Positions 1-9,499 of a stretch of 64,000 nt of DNA are shown here, piece by piece. The notes beneath the pieces are model-generated. The model did not search any database and was not told the DNA's origin. It worked only from the letters and a program-made list of their open reading frames with translations. A program made the position numbers and the translations under genes. The stretch is from Bradyrhizobium sp. CSA207 (lineage in GTDB: Bacteria > Pseudomonadota > Alphaproteobacteria > Rhizobiales > Xanthobacteraceae). Each line of letters opens with the position of its first letter. The stretch's first letter is position 1. The stretch lies in assembly GCF_029051685.1 (NCBI RefSeq), contig NZ_JAACFT010000017.1:116718-180717 (forward strand), in the 5' to 3' direction.

Positions 1-59
1 GCACCGCGCTGATGGCGCTGGCCGTGCTCGCCCTGCTGGGCTCGTCCGTGATCGGCTGA
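1..59 (+). CDS. C-terminal tail of a membrane protein (5' end outside window)
   Basis: The frame that opens at base 3 reads 18 hydrophobic residues (Ala/Leu/Val-rich) and stops at TGA 57-59. Such a tail is typical of the last membrane helix of a transporter permease. It lies 134 bases before an enolase-family dehydratase on the same strand, so it could be the permease of that enzyme's substrate. The family cannot be identified from so short a piece. Confidence 0.5.
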   Translation, partial: TALMALAVLALLGSSVIG

Positions 60-193
60 GGCTTCGGAAGTGCTCCCGGCTGCACCTGTCCAGTCTTCAC
101 GCCGGGCCGTCCTTGGCCTAACAATTGGCACCGAGGCCGGGCTCCGCGACCCCGGCCAAAAAAACCAAGCCCGGTCGGGCAACGGGGAGCGAC

Positions 194-1408
194 ATGACAA
201 AATCATCAAAAGCAACAAGTCTCGAAATCCTCGCCTGCGACGCCGGCTGGAGAAACTACCATTTCGTCAAGCTGACGACGGACGATGGCATCGTCGGCTG
301 GAGCGAGTTCGACGAGGGGTTTGGCTCTCCGGGCGTCGGTGCTGCGATCCAGCGCCTGTCCGCCCGCGTGATCGGACAGAACGTGTTCCAGCATGAGCGC
401 ATCCATGCCGAGCTGTTCGCGGCCACGCGTCCGGCTGCCGGCGGGGTGGTGGCGCAGGCACTCGGTGCGATCGAGAATGCACTGCTCGATGCCAAGGCGA
501 AGCTGCTGGGCGTGCCCTGCTACGAGCTGCTCGGCGGAAAGATCCGCGACCGTGTTCGGGTCTACTGGTCGCATTGCGCGACCTGGCGGATCAATCATCC
601 GTCCTGGTACAAGCCGCCGATCGAAAGCCTCGACGGCGTCAAGGCGATCGGGCGCGAGGTCGCGGAGAAGAAGTTCACCGCGCTCAAGACCAACATCTTC
701 TCCTATGACGACGGCAAGCCCACCGGCTGGCGTCCGGGCTTCGGCTCGCCCTTTGCGCCCGAGATCAATGTCGATCGCAAGATCCTGCGCGACCTGCGCA
801 CGCATCTGGAAGCCATCAGCGACGGCGCCGGTCCCGATGTCGACATCCTGCTCGACTGCAACTTCAACGCCAAGACCGAAGGCTATCTGAAGATCCTGCG
901 GACCATCGCGGACCTCGACATGTTCTGGGTCGAGATCGACAGTTTCAATCCGGAAGCGCTCGGCTATATCCGCAGGCAAAGCCCGCATCCGATCTCGTCC
1001 TGCGAGACGCTGCTCGGCCTGCGCGAGTTCCTGCCCTATTTCCATCAGCAAGCCATGGATGTCGCCATCATCGACACGCCCTGGAACGGCGTTTGGCAAT
1101 CAATGAAGATTGCGGCCGCCGCGGAAGCTTTCGAGGTCAACGTCGCGCCGCATAATTTTTACGGCCACCTTTGCTCGATGATGAACGCGCATTTCTGCGC
1201 TGCGGTGCCGAACCTGCGCATCATGGAGATCGACATCGACCGCCTCGCCTGGGACCGCGAGCTGTTCACGCACGAGCCCGAGATTCAGAACGGTCATCTC
1301 GTCATTCCGGACAGGCCCGGCTGGGGCACCGAGCCGAACGAAGAGGCGTTGCGCGCGCATCCGCCGAAGACCAGCAGCGGGCTTCTCAATTACGGGCGCA
1401 AGGGCTGA
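194..1408 (+). CDS. Mandelate racemase/muconate lactonizing (enolase superfamily) dehydratase
   Basis: This 404-residue protein has the enolase-superfamily layout: a capping domain (about 1-130) and a TIM barrel. The three metal-binding acids are visible as Asp in DCNFN (about 220), Glu in WVEID (about 246) and Glu in SCETL (about 271). A His in APHNFYGH (about 320) is a candidate catalytic base. The family abstracts a proton alpha to a carboxylate, usually dehydrating or racemizing a sugar acid; the substrate here is unknown. ATG 194 is preferred over an in-frame start at 125 because GGGGAG lies just upstream and homology-like sequence begins there. The preceding membrane-protein tail may belong to its uptake system. 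Confidence 0.8.
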   Translation: MTKSSKATSLEILACDAGWRNYHFVKLTTDDGIVGWSEFDEGFGSPGVGAAIQRLSARVIGQNVFQHERIHAELFAATRPAAGGVVAQALGAIENALLDAKAKLLGVPCYELLGGKIRDRVRVYWSHCATWRINHPSWYKPPIESLDGVKAIGREVAEKKFTALKTNIFSYDDGKPTGWRPGFGSPFAPEINVDRKILRDLRTHLEAISDGAGPDVDILLDCNFNAKTEGYLKILRTIADLDMFWVEIDSFNPEALGYIRRQSPHPISSCETLLGLREFLPYFHQQAMDVAIIDTPWNGVWQSMKIAAAAEAFEVNVAPHNFYGHLCSMMNAHFCAAVPNLRIMEIDIDRLAWDRELFTHEPEIQNGHLVIPDRPGWGTEPNEEALRAHPPKTSSGLLNYGRKG

Positions 1409-1442
1409 CGTTACAAGGGCTGACGGCCAAAAGGGCTGAAGA

Positions 1443-1727
1443 CTACGGCGTTACGGGATTGACCGTCGGGGACGTTTTCGGCCCCGGCCGCGCAGGCTCG
1501 ATCGGCGATTTTGGTTCGGTGGGAAGTACGTCGGCGCCCGCGGCACGCGCGGCCTCGCCGGTGGTATGGTACATCGCAACATGCGCCGGCTGGGTCTTGG
1601 CCCGGCTCCATGGTCCATGGTCCACCATCAACATCGCAGCAATGGTCAAACCGGCCACGATCAACGCAATCACGCCGGGATGACGAAGTGCCGTAGAGAT
1701 AGAGTACGCGAAACGATCAGTTACCAT
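1443..1727 (-). CDS. Small single-pass membrane protein, unknown function
   Basis: The 94-residue product has one clear hydrophobic segment at about residues 17-36 (HPGVIALIVAGLTIAAMLMV) after a short N-terminus, followed by a Pro/Ala-rich hydrophilic tail. It starts with ATG at 1727 but has only a weak ribosome site. No family is recognised. The convergent dehydratase ends 34 bases away. The membrane segment and codon use favour a real gene, but it could be a chance frame in GC-rich DNA. Confidence 0.45.
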   Translation of the reverse strand: MVTDRFAYSISTALRHPGVIALIVAGLTIAAMLMVDHGPWSRAKTQPAHVAMYHTTGEAARAAGADVLPTEPKSPIEPARPGPKTSPTVNPVTP

Positions 1728-1839
1728 CGAAACATCCGCACCTTTTCCTCTGTCGGGTTAATTCAAAAGAATCCGACGAGTTCCATAGTCTTCTTAAGCA
1801 AATTTCGAGCCAAGGCGCGGGAACTCTGCGGCCGCGCGC

Positions 1840-2382
1840 TTACCTCTTCACATCGGGCCGCGCATCGCCGACGAACCTGTCGCGGTTCGGCATCTTCACG
1901 GCGCTAAGCGATTTTGCATCGAGCGTCGCGTCGGCTCCCACCAACCCGTTGAGGTTCAGGACGTAAGCGGACACCGCATAGACATCGTCATCGCTCAGCG
2001 ACTGCGGCGCGTTCTGCGGCATGGCGCGACGGATGTAGTCGAACAGCGTCGTCGCATAGGGCCAGAAACTGCCGACAGTGCGGATCGGCTTGGCCGTGCC
2101 GATCGTGCCTTGCCCGCCCGCGAGCCTGTCGCCGAGGCCGCCCTCGCCTTTCTCCCCATGGCACGAGGTACATTGCTGCGCGTACACCTCGCGACCGTCC
2201 GCCACCGAACCACGACCCGGTGGCAGATTGCCGCCGCTGCGTCCGATGTCGATGTTCCAGCCCGCGATCTCCGCCGGTGTTGCCGGCCGTCCGATGCCGT
2301 AGGGGCTTTGCGCCTGTGCGTCGCTGACGCAGGCGCACAGAAGAATCGCGAATGCGATGCTACAAGTCTCATGCAAGCGCAT
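1840..2382 (-). CDS. soxD: Monoheme cytochrome c subunit of sulfite dehydrogenase
   Basis: The 180-residue periplasmic protein has a signal peptide (about 1-25, ending AQA), one class I heme motif CTSCH at 71-75, and a Met-containing segment (RRAMPQNAP, about 120) suited as the axial ligand. It should take electrons from the molybdenum subunit encoded just upstream. Its start overlaps the end of soxC by 14 bases, which suggests translational coupling. Paracoccus SoxD is a larger diheme protein, so this is closer in size to SorB; the symbol reflects position next to SoxC. Role as the electron acceptor is inferred from neighbourhood. Confidence 0.75.
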   Translation of the reverse strand: MRLHETCSIAFAILLCACVSDAQAQSPYGIGRPATPAEIAGWNIDIGRSGGNLPPGRGSVADGREVYAQQCTSCHGEKGEGGLGDRLAGGQGTIGTAKPIRTVGSFWPYATTLFDYIRRAMPQNAPQSLSDDDVYAVSAYVLNLNGLVGADATLDAKSLSAVKMPNRDRFVGDARPDVKR

Positions 2383-3640
2383 TGGTCACCTCGCCGTCAG
2401 CCGCGACGCGCCAGGGCCAGATCGCATTGTTGTGGTAGAAAAAGTTCTCGCCGCGCACCGCGAGCAGCTCGGCCAGCGTCGGCTGCACGTAGCCGGTCTC
2501 GTCGATGGCGCGGCTCTGGATCACTGCGGGCTTGCCGTCCCATCGCCACGGCAGGCGGAACCGTGTCAAGGCACGCGTCAGCACCGGCTCCTGCAATCGC
2601 GCCTCCTGCCAACTCTTGCCGTCGTCGACGGACACCTCGACACGCGCGATCCTGCCGTGTCCACTCCAGGCGATGCCGGAAATCTCGTGAAAGCCGCTCG
2701 CGTCGAGACGTTGGCCGCCCGAGGGACGCGTGATGATCGACTTCGCTTCCATGTAGAAGGAATGCTCGCGTGCCGTGCCGTCCGGCAGAAGATCGGTATA
2801 TTTCGAAGTCTCTTCGCGCGAATAGACCGGCTCCGCGGTCACATGCAGGCGCCGCAGCCATTTTACGCTCATATTGCCCTCGAAGCCCGGCAGCAACAGC
2901 CGCAGCGGATAGCCCTGCTGTGGGCGGAGCCGTTCGCCGTTCTGGCTGTAGACCAGCATGGCGTCTTCGAGGCACTTCTCGATCGGGATGCTGCGCGTCA
3001 TTGCCGCAGCGTCGGCGCCTTCGGCAATCACCCATTTCGCCTCCGGCTTCAGCCCCGCCTCCTGCAGCACCAGCTTCAGGCTCACGCCGGTCCATTCCGC
3101 ACAACTCACCAGACCCACGAGGTCCGATGCCGTCTTGCCGTAGGGTTTGCTGTAGCCGGGATTGCCCGAGCATTCGAGGAAGTGGATGCGCGACTCCGAC
3201 GGGAAGCGCCGCAGATCGTCCATGGTGAAAATCAGGGGCCGCTCGACGAGGCCATGCAACATCAACCGGTGCTGCGCCGGATCGATGCTCGGAACGCCAC
3301 CATGGTGCCGCTCGTAGAACAGTCCGTTCGGCGTGATGATGCCGTCGAGCTCCTGCAACGGTGTGCGGCTCGATGCGGAAATGTACTGCTTCAGCGTCTT
3401 CGAGATATTCTTGACGACGCCCTTCTCGAACGGCGAGGGCGCGCCATAGGGCTGGCTTCCCATCGGCTCGCCCGGCGCCTTCATCCATTCGGGAATGTTG
3501 GGCGGGAGGTTGTCCGTCTCGGCAGCGACCGAAGCGCCCGCGCCGAGAGCGGCGCCTCCGAGCGCAGCAGTGCCACCTTTCAGAAAACGGCGGCGCGTGG
3601 TCGTCACAGGATCATCGTCGGGATTGATCGTGCTGCTCAT
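2369..3640 (-). CDS. soxC: Sulfite dehydrogenase molybdopterin subunit (SoxC/SorA type)
   Basis: The 423-residue protein begins with a twin-arginine signal (RRRFLKGG, about 16-23) and has the sulfite-oxidase fold: an N-terminal Moco domain with the cysteine ligand in HFLECSGNPG (Cys about 156) and a C-terminal dimerisation domain from about 300. The family oxidises sulfite to sulfate in the periplasm. ATG 3640 is chosen over 3676 because GAGGG precedes it and the Tat motif then lies at the normal distance. The cytochrome c gene overlaps its 3' end, forming a two-gene operon. Confidence 0.85.
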   Translation of the reverse strand: MSSTINPDDDPVTTTRRRFLKGGTAALGGAALGAGASVAAETDNLPPNIPEWMKAPGEPMGSQPYGAPSPFEKGVVKNISKTLKQYISASSRTPLQELDGIITPNGLFYERHHGGVPSIDPAQHRLMLHGLVERPLIFTMDDLRRFPSESRIHFLECSGNPGYSKPYGKTASDLVGLVSCAEWTGVSLKLVLQEAGLKPEAKWVIAEGADAAAMTRSIPIEKCLEDAMLVYSQNGERLRPQQGYPLRLLLPGFEGNMSVKWLRRLHVTAEPVYSREETSKYTDLLPDGTAREHSFYMEAKSIITRPSGGQRLDASGFHEISGIAWSGHGRIARVEVSVDDGKSWQEARLQEPVLTRALTRFRLPWRWDGKPAVIQSRAIDETGYVQPTLAELLAVRGENFFYHNNAIWPWRVAADGEVTNALA

Positions 3641-3805
3641 TGCGGACCCTCGGCTGGCTGGGCCCGCATGAAACATTCCAACGGCCGCATTTGCAATTGG
3701 CAGCTATTTCAAAAGCGGCCAATTTTGATCAGGGCTGACCCAAATCTGCCGGCTGCGAGAGCAGTTCCTTTCCTTGCAATGCACAAACGTCGCCGCGGGA
3801 CAATC

Positions 3806-4783
3806 TCACTCGCCCGGTGCGATCGCGTTGCTCGGTGTTGGGCGGTCGGTGATCTGCTGGCCGAACAGGCTGCCGATCAGTTCGACCGCGGTGCGCGCGG
3901 TCCGGCCGCGTTCGTCCAGGAACGGATTGAGCTCGACGATGTCGATCGATCCCACTAGCCCGGAATCGTGCAAGAGCTCCATGATCAGGTGCGCCTCGCG
4001 ATAGGTCGCTCCGCCCGGCACTGTCGTGCCGACGCCCGGCGCGACGCAGGGGTCGAGGAAATCAACGTCGAAGCTGACATGCAGCACCCCGTCGCTCGCC
4101 CTGACACGCTCGATGACACGCCGGATCAGCACGGCGACGCCGAACTCGTCGATCTGGCGCATGTCGGCAACCCTGATCCGGCGGGCGCGCATCAGCTCCT
4201 TTTCGAGCTTGTCGATCGAGCGTATGCCGAACAGATCGAGCCGATCGGGATCGATCGAGGCACGGGGATCATCGCCCAGCAAGCCGTCGAGGCCCGGCTC
4301 ACCGCATAGGAACGCCGCCGACATGCCGTGCATGTTCGCGGTGATCGTCGTCTCCGGGGTGTTATAGTCAGCATGCGCATCCAGCCAGAGCACGAAGAGC
4401 TTGCGACCGCGCTCCTGCCAATGGCGCGCCATGGCGTTGACCGAGCCCATTGACAGCGTATGATCGCCGCCAAGGAAGATCGGAATCGCGCCGGTCCCGG
4501 CGATCTCATAGCCGCGACGGCTCAGCACGCGCGTCCAGCGCTGGATTTCCCGGTAATGATTGGCCTTGTCCGGCGGCCTGTCGTCGAGATCCCTGATTTC
4601 AGCGATGGAGAGATCGCCGTAGTCCACGACCTCGAAGTCCAGGCTATCGAGCAGCGTCGCAAGGCCGGCGGTGCGCAGCGCCGCAGGGCCCATCAGAGTG
4701 CCGCGCTGCGAGGCCCCCATGTCGATGGGCGCGCCGAGCAGGGCGATGCTCCGGCCTCGATCCGGCCTGGTCCGATCTGTCAC
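3806..4783 (-). CDS. rocF: Arginase (ureohydrolase family)
   Basis: The 325-residue enzyme carries all three manganese-binding ureohydrolase signatures: GGDHTLS (about 103), DAHADYNTP (about 133) and SFDVDFLDP (about 238). GAPIDMGASQRG at the N-terminus is typical of arginase rather than agmatinase. It should cleave arginine to ornithine and urea in the cytosol. Length is near the usual 300. It stands alone, convergent to no close gene, and its urea product fits the nitrogen-recycling theme further downstream. Agmatinase or guanidinobutyrase activity cannot be excluded. Confidence 0.85.
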   Translation of the reverse strand: MTDRTRPDRGRSIALLGAPIDMGASQRGTLMGPAALRTAGLATLLDSLDFEVVDYGDLSIAEIRDLDDRPPDKANHYREIQRWTRVLSRRGYEIAGTGAIPIFLGGDHTLSMGSVNAMARHWQERGRKLFVLWLDAHADYNTPETTITANMHGMSAAFLCGEPGLDGLLGDDPRASIDPDRLDLFGIRSIDKLEKELMRARRIRVADMRQIDEFGVAVLIRRVIERVRASDGVLHVSFDVDFLDPCVAPGVGTTVPGGATYREAHLIMELLHDSGLVGSIDIVELNPFLDERGRTARTAVELIGSLFGQQITDRPTPSNAIAPGE

Positions 4784-4955
4784 GGCAGTCTCCCGAGGTC
4801 AGCAAGCTTGCGCCAGCCTAACAGAGATTCGCACCCGTCGTTTCACGGATCGTTTGACGAAAATGCGTCACTCGAGGAACATCCGGGAACAAAATCGCAA
4901 GGGCCGAATTGCCAATCCAAGGCCGGCACCCGCCGTTTACCACGGCGCCTGTCGC

Positions 4956-5016
4956 GGATAGCCAAAGGTCGTCCGACCCGCTGTTCAAACGAGCGCTCGC
5001 GAGGATAGCCAAAGGT
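4956..5016. repeat. Pair of 14-bp direct repeats in the arginase/5058 intergenic region
   Basis: GGATAGCCAAAGGT occurs at 4956-4969 and again at 5003-5016, 47 bases apart, just ahead of the small gene at 5058. The spacing is close to a multiple of a DNA turn. It could be a repeated regulator site or the trace of a small duplication. No known motif is recognised. Confidence 0.5.
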
Positions 5017-5057
5017 GCCGCGCCTCATTCATCGCTTCAGAAGCGGAGTTTACAAAC

Positions 5058-5318
5058 TTGAGCACGGAAATTCCGCAATCCCCGACTCAGCCCGGCATGG
5101 CCGAGCGCGCCATTGACGCCGCGACCGACGTCTCTCACACGATAGGTGAGGTCGCGGGCGGTCTCCGCGCCGCTGTCGACCGCCTCACGTCTGCCATCGA
5201 CGAAGCTCGAAAGCCCGGCAAACCGCTCGCGACGGTCGCGGCGATCACCCGCGAAGCGCCTTTGGCGAGTCTGTTCGTCGCCTTCCTCTTTGGCGTAGCG
5301 GTCGCGCGCCGCCGCTAG
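5058..5318 (+). CDS. Small DUF883-like membrane-anchored protein
   Basis: The 86-residue protein has an amphipathic helical body followed by one C-terminal hydrophobic segment (APLASLFVAFLFGVAVA) and a terminal RRR. This is the layout of the ElaB/YqjD (DUF883) family of tail-anchored, often ribosome-associated stress proteins; the match is by architecture, not by a firm motif. The TTG at 5058 has GGAG nine bases upstream; an ATG at 5097 is the alternative start. Confidence 0.6.
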   Translation: MSTEIPQSPTQPGMAERAIDAATDVSHTIGEVAGGLRAAVDRLTSAIDEARKPGKPLATVAAITREAPLASLFVAFLFGVAVARRR

Positions 5319-5333
5319 AACCGACGAGTCCGA

Positions 5334-8093
5334 TCAAGCGGCGCTGACAGTTTCGCATTCAGCCGCGAGGAATTGCCGTTCAAACGCCTCGGCAGGCATC
5401 GGACGGCCGAAGAAATAGCCCTGCCCTTCCTCGCATCCCATACTAATCAGGAAGTCAGCCGTGGCGCGGTTCTCGATGCCCTCGGCCACGACGGTGAGCC
5501 CAAGCTGCTTGCTGAGGCCGATGGTCGAGCCGACGATCGCAGCGTCATCGGAATCCGAGAGCAAGTCGAGCACGAACGAACGGTCGATCTTGAGTCCATC
5601 GAGTGGAAATTTTTTCAGATAACTTAAGCTCGCATAGCCGGTGCCGAAATCATCGAACAGGACGCGGACGCCGAGCTCCTGGATCCGCTTGAACATATCT
5701 AGCACACGGCCTTCGTCGTGCAGCAGGATGTCCTCCGTGACTTCGAGTTCGAGCAGCGACGGCGTGAGCCCAGTCGCATCGAGCAATGTCGCGACGGCAT
5801 GCGCGAGATCGCCGGAGTGAAGCTGCGACGGGGACAGGTTGATTGCTACGCGCACGTTTTCACCGGACAATTCCCACGTCCGCGCCTGCCGGCAGGCGGT
5901 CTCCATCACCCAGCTCGCGATTCGCTCCGAAAGTGCCGATGTGTTGACCACCGGCATGAACTCTCCGGGCGAGACGTAGCCCCGCGTGGGATGCTTCCAG
6001 CGGATGAGCGCCTCGGCCCCGACCAGACCGCCGTCAACCAGGCGAACCTGGGGCTGATAGAACAGCTCGAACTCGCCGCGATCCGCGGCAAGCGCAAGCT
6101 CGCTCTCCAGCGTCAGCCTGTTCTCCAGTTCCTGTCTGATGCTGCCGCCGAAAATCACATGGCCGCCGCGCCGGGTCGCTTTTGCCTTGGAGAGGGCCAG
6201 ATGGCCGTTGCCAAGGAGATCGTCCGCGCTGTGCCCTGCTTCCGGATAGAGCGCGACACCAATGCTGATCCTGACACGGTGCTGGCGCACGCCCGTTGCG
6301 AGCGGCACATCGAATGCACGCGCGATGCGCTCGGCAAACTCGGCAATCGGCTCGCTGCCTCCCGCGCAGTCAAGAGCGACGGCGAATTCGTCGCCGCTGA
6401 GCCGGGCAACGATCGCCTTGTCGCCTGCCTCGTTGTTCAAGCGCCCGGCGACCGCTCTCAGCACGAGATCTCCGGCGGCATGTCCCAACATATTATTTAT
6501 CTGTTGGAAGCCGTCGAGCCCAACGACCAGAAGCGCGACCTCGCCAGACTTTCGCTCGGCGGAAGCGATCAGGCCGGCGAGTCCGGCATTCAGCGAGTTG
6601 CGGTTGGAAAGACCTGTCAGCACGTCATGTTCGGCGAGATATCTGACACGCTCCGCTTCGCGCTTGCGCACGGAGATGTCGCGCAGGATCGCGCCATATT
6701 GGAAGCCGTCGGTTCCCTGCCAGCCGGAGAAACTCGCCTCCACCGCAAATCCTTCGCCATTCTTCCGTCGCCCTTCGAATTCCACAACGACGGCCCCGCC
6801 CGGCACCAGCAGCGATTGGCGAGCGGCGTCGTGCATGGAAAAGGCTCTTGCTCCTCCTCCTTCGCGCAATGCGCACAGCGTTTCGAACGGACGCCCGATC
6901 ATCTCGGTCGGCATGTAGCCAAAGATCGCGCTGGCGCCCGGATTCCACACCGTGATGCGGTGATCCTCATCGGTGCAGACCAGTCCGTCGCCAAGCGACA
7001 TCGCGATGCGGTGAAAGCGGCTTTCGGCAATGCGCCCCAGGAGGCTGCGGAAATCGATCTCGTCGAGTGCAATCGCTGTCAGATAAGCGACGATGGCGAT
7101 GTGGAAAAGCGATGTGTCTATGACGAGCGGCCATTTGACCTGCACCAGAGCGGCGGCAAGCTCCAGTGCGGCACCCAGCGCGACCAGCATCGCGACGCGA
7201 AAGCCTGAAGCGATGCGGCGCCAGCAAAAGAACATCAGCAAGCAGATGGCACACAGGCCAAGCACCATGCCTACGTCAGAGGTCCGACGCAGAGTCCGAT
7301 GCTGAAGAATTGATTCCGCGGCGAGCGCCTGGAGTATCGGCCCAGATACGATACGGCCATTGGGCACGCTGAATCGGTCACCGAGCTCGAGCGCCGTGGC
7401 CCCGATGATGACCTTCTTATCCTTCAGCCTCGCCAGAGTCGCGGCGTCGCCTCGCAACACGTCAATGTAAGACATCTGCGGAATGGAAGCTGAGCGAATA
7501 CTGAAGTCGATCAGGAAAGGCGAGGTTCGGCTGCCATTCTGTCCCGCCAGCACAACGGCCATCGAGGGCAAAAAGGTATCGCCGAGCTTCTCCCCGAATG
7601 GGTAACGCCGAACGAGGCCGTCGGGTTCGACCGCGACGTTGACGACGGCGGGCCACGACTGGTTGCCGAATGACTTCAGCGGGCGATTGATGTGAGCTGC
7701 GCCACCATTCGGCCCAGGTTGCTTAAAGGACGGCAGAATAGTCGCGCCGCCGGCGTCCCGCAGCGACTTGACCAAGGCCTCGTCGTTAGCGGGATCGGAG
7801 GGCGTGCTGAAGTCGACGTCGAAGGCGACGTCCTGCACGCCGGCACTTTCGAGCTTTTGCAGCAATTCGCCATGCAAACGGCGGGGCCAGGGCCACACAC
7901 CAATCTGGTCGATCGAGGGCGCGTCTATGGCGACGACGACGACGTCACCACTGGCCTCACGGGATTGCCAGGCAAACCGCAGATCGGTGAGCGCGTTGCG
8001 AAGGGAAGCATGCCATCCCGTGGACAGCACGATCGCCAGCGCAGTCGAAACCAGAATATGTGGTCGAAAGCGTTTCACCCGATGCTCCTGCAC
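5334..8093 (-). CDS. CHASE2-PAS-GGDEF-EAL membrane signalling protein
   Basis: The 919-residue protein has an N-terminal membrane anchor, an extracytoplasmic CHASE2 sensor (about 30-280), membrane helices (about 285-365), a PAS domain (about 370-480), a GGDEF domain with SGDEF (about 565) and a complete EAL domain. Catalytic EAL features are present: AEALIRWKHP (about 693), DDFGTGYASLSYL and VVAEGIEN. The RxxD inhibitory site normally ahead of GGDEF is not visible. It could both make and degrade cyclic di-GMP; net activity is unknown. It lies 42 bases downstream of a FecR-domain gene on the same strand, suggesting a two-gene operon. Confidence 0.9.
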   Translation of the reverse strand: MQEHRVKRFRPHILVSTALAIVLSTGWHASLRNALTDLRFAWQSREASGDVVVVAIDAPSIDQIGVWPWPRRLHGELLQKLESAGVQDVAFDVDFSTPSDPANDEALVKSLRDAGGATILPSFKQPGPNGGAAHINRPLKSFGNQSWPAVVNVAVEPDGLVRRYPFGEKLGDTFLPSMAVVLAGQNGSRTSPFLIDFSIRSASIPQMSYIDVLRGDAATLARLKDKKVIIGATALELGDRFSVPNGRIVSGPILQALAAESILQHRTLRRTSDVGMVLGLCAICLLMFFCWRRIASGFRVAMLVALGAALELAAALVQVKWPLVIDTSLFHIAIVAYLTAIALDEIDFRSLLGRIAESRFHRIAMSLGDGLVCTDEDHRITVWNPGASAIFGYMPTEMIGRPFETLCALREGGGARAFSMHDAARQSLLVPGGAVVVEFEGRRKNGEGFAVEASFSGWQGTDGFQYGAILRDISVRKREAERVRYLAEHDVLTGLSNRNSLNAGLAGLIASAERKSGEVALLVVGLDGFQQINNMLGHAAGDLVLRAVAGRLNNEAGDKAIVARLSGDEFAVALDCAGGSEPIAEFAERIARAFDVPLATGVRQHRVRISIGVALYPEAGHSADDLLGNGHLALSKAKATRRGGHVIFGGSIRQELENRLTLESELALAADRGEFELFYQPQVRLVDGGLVGAEALIRWKHPTRGYVSPGEFMPVVNTSALSERIASWVMETACRQARTWELSGENVRVAINLSPSQLHSGDLAHAVATLLDATGLTPSLLELEVTEDILLHDEGRVLDMFKRIQELGVRVLFDDFGTGYASLSYLKKFPLDGLKIDRSFVLDLLSDSDDAAIVGSTIGLSKQLGLTVVAEGIENRATADFLISMGCEEGQGYFFGRPMPAEAFERQFLAAECETVSAA

Positions 8094-8135
8094 ACCCGCT
8101 TCTGCGGATGCGCCCTCTCCCTCTAGGGAATGGCC

Positions 8136-9368
8136 TCAGCGTCTTCCGTGGCCCGACGTGCTGCCATGGCCGTCGCCCCCATTGCCGCCGCTGCCCCTGC
8201 CGCTGCCGCTAGCGCTTTGGTAGCCGCTTCCGTTGCTTGCAGTCCCGTTGCCGGAATTTCCGTTGCCGCCGGAATTGCCATTGCCCGCGACCGAGTTGCC
8301 GTTTGCCCCATGCGCATTGTCGCTAGACGCGCCGGCCGTGGTCGCGGCGGTGCTCGCACCCGATGAGTTCGTGCCCGTGGTTGCGCTACTTGTCGTCGCT
8401 GCGGTCTGAATCGCGCTATTGGCTGCCGGCGTGCTCGTCGCGCCATCGCTCCAGACCGTCTCGGCGCGGGATTGTGACCGACCTCTCATTGCGCCCGGCG
8501 CCGTTGCACCGCGTGCGAGGCCGTGCGTCGCGTTGTGGACGTTCAGCTTCACCTCGCCAAGCGAGCCCGAGATGCGGATCACGCCGGCCCCGAGATGGGA
8601 CCCGCGGACCGCCTGCTGGGATTTCAAGTCCGCGCCGGCCGCCTTGATGCCTTTCATGCTCTTCTCGAGCTGACCGAAGGCATGAAATGCGTGACCGTTG
8701 GCGGCGTTGCGGGGGGCCAATAAGCCCGATTTCAACACCGGGATCCGATCGATCGTGGGTGCACGCGGCTTACCCTGCTCGATTGCATTAAAAGTGCCGG
8801 CCCCGCTCAGGCTGAGACCGGACTTGCCGTGCTCAAAGGCGGTCGCCACTTGGCCCGGCAACACCTGGGCAATCTGGCCCGTCTTGAAGTCGGAGACTTC
8901 GACCTGGCCGCGAAGCACGCCGACCTTGGTGCTGCCCGCGTTCACGGTAACGCTGAACTGTGTTCCCTTGACCACTGCCGCGAGATAGGGCGTCTCGACC
9001 TCGAAATGTTTGACGTTGCGCTTCTCGACCTCGAGTAGGATCGAACCCGCCTGCTGGATGATGGTGGTCGAGAGCCCCTCCTTCTTCTCGGCCGGTAAGC
9101 CGACCACCGAGTTGGGCGAGATCAAAATCGTTTCCTCGCCACGCACGAGGAGCACGCGGCCGTTGCGTCCGGTACGGATAGTATCGCCGGAGTTGACAGT
9201 CTCCTCCTGCTCCAGCGAGACTTGCTGAGTGCCGTCCGTCGCGATCCACACATCTCCCGATGCCTTGCTGACCGACCATGCACCGCCCTCCGCTGCGAAC
9301 GCGTGAGAAGCGCTTCCCAGTATCAGCGCGGCCAACAGGACGCGCCGCAGTCCATCTCTGCCAAGCAT
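8136..9368 (-). CDS. Secreted FecR-domain protein with Gly/Ser/Asn-rich tail
   Basis: The 410-residue protein has a signal peptide (about 8-25, ending AFA), a FecR domain (about 70-175: GDTIRTGRNGRVLLV and ETPYLAAVVKGTQFSV are typical) and a long low-complexity C-terminus rich in Ala, Ser, Thr, Gly and Asn (about 305-410) ending in Gly/His. It has no cytoplasmic anti-sigma region and no adjacent sigma factor or TonB receptor, so it is not a classical FecR regulator. It is co-transcribed with the CHASE2 protein and divergent from a TpsB transporter. It probably acts in the periplasm or at the cell surface. Confidence 0.85.
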   Translation of the reverse strand: MLGRDGLRRVLLAALILGSASHAFAAEGGAWSVSKASGDVWIATDGTQQVSLEQEETVNSGDTIRTGRNGRVLLVRGEETILISPNSVVGLPAEKKEGLSTTIIQQAGSILLEVEKRNVKHFEVETPYLAAVVKGTQFSVTVNAGSTKVGVLRGQVEVSDFKTGQIAQVLPGQVATAFEHGKSGLSLSGAGTFNAIEQGKPRAPTIDRIPVLKSGLLAPRNAANGHAFHAFGQLEKSMKGIKAAGADLKSQQAVRGSHLGAGVIRISGSLGEVKLNVHNATHGLARGATAPGAMRGRSQSRAETVWSDGATSTPAANSAIQTAATTSSATTGTNSSGASTAATTAGASSDNAHGANGNSVAGNGNSGGNGNSGNGTASNGSGYQSASGSGRGSGGNGGDGHGSTSGHGRR

Positions 9369-9499
9369 AGTGATCCTCAGTCCGGAGTAGCCCGGCTCTC
9401 AGGATTATCGAATATCTCTCAAGATTGAATTAGCTGCAGTCCCGGTAAGATCACCCGCTGTATTAACCATTCATTGACCATAAAAAACTATGAAAAATC

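Noticed and set aside
2357..3958. 533-codon open frame on the plus strand
   Set aside because: Antisense to the sulfite dehydrogenase genes, which have heme and Moco motifs.
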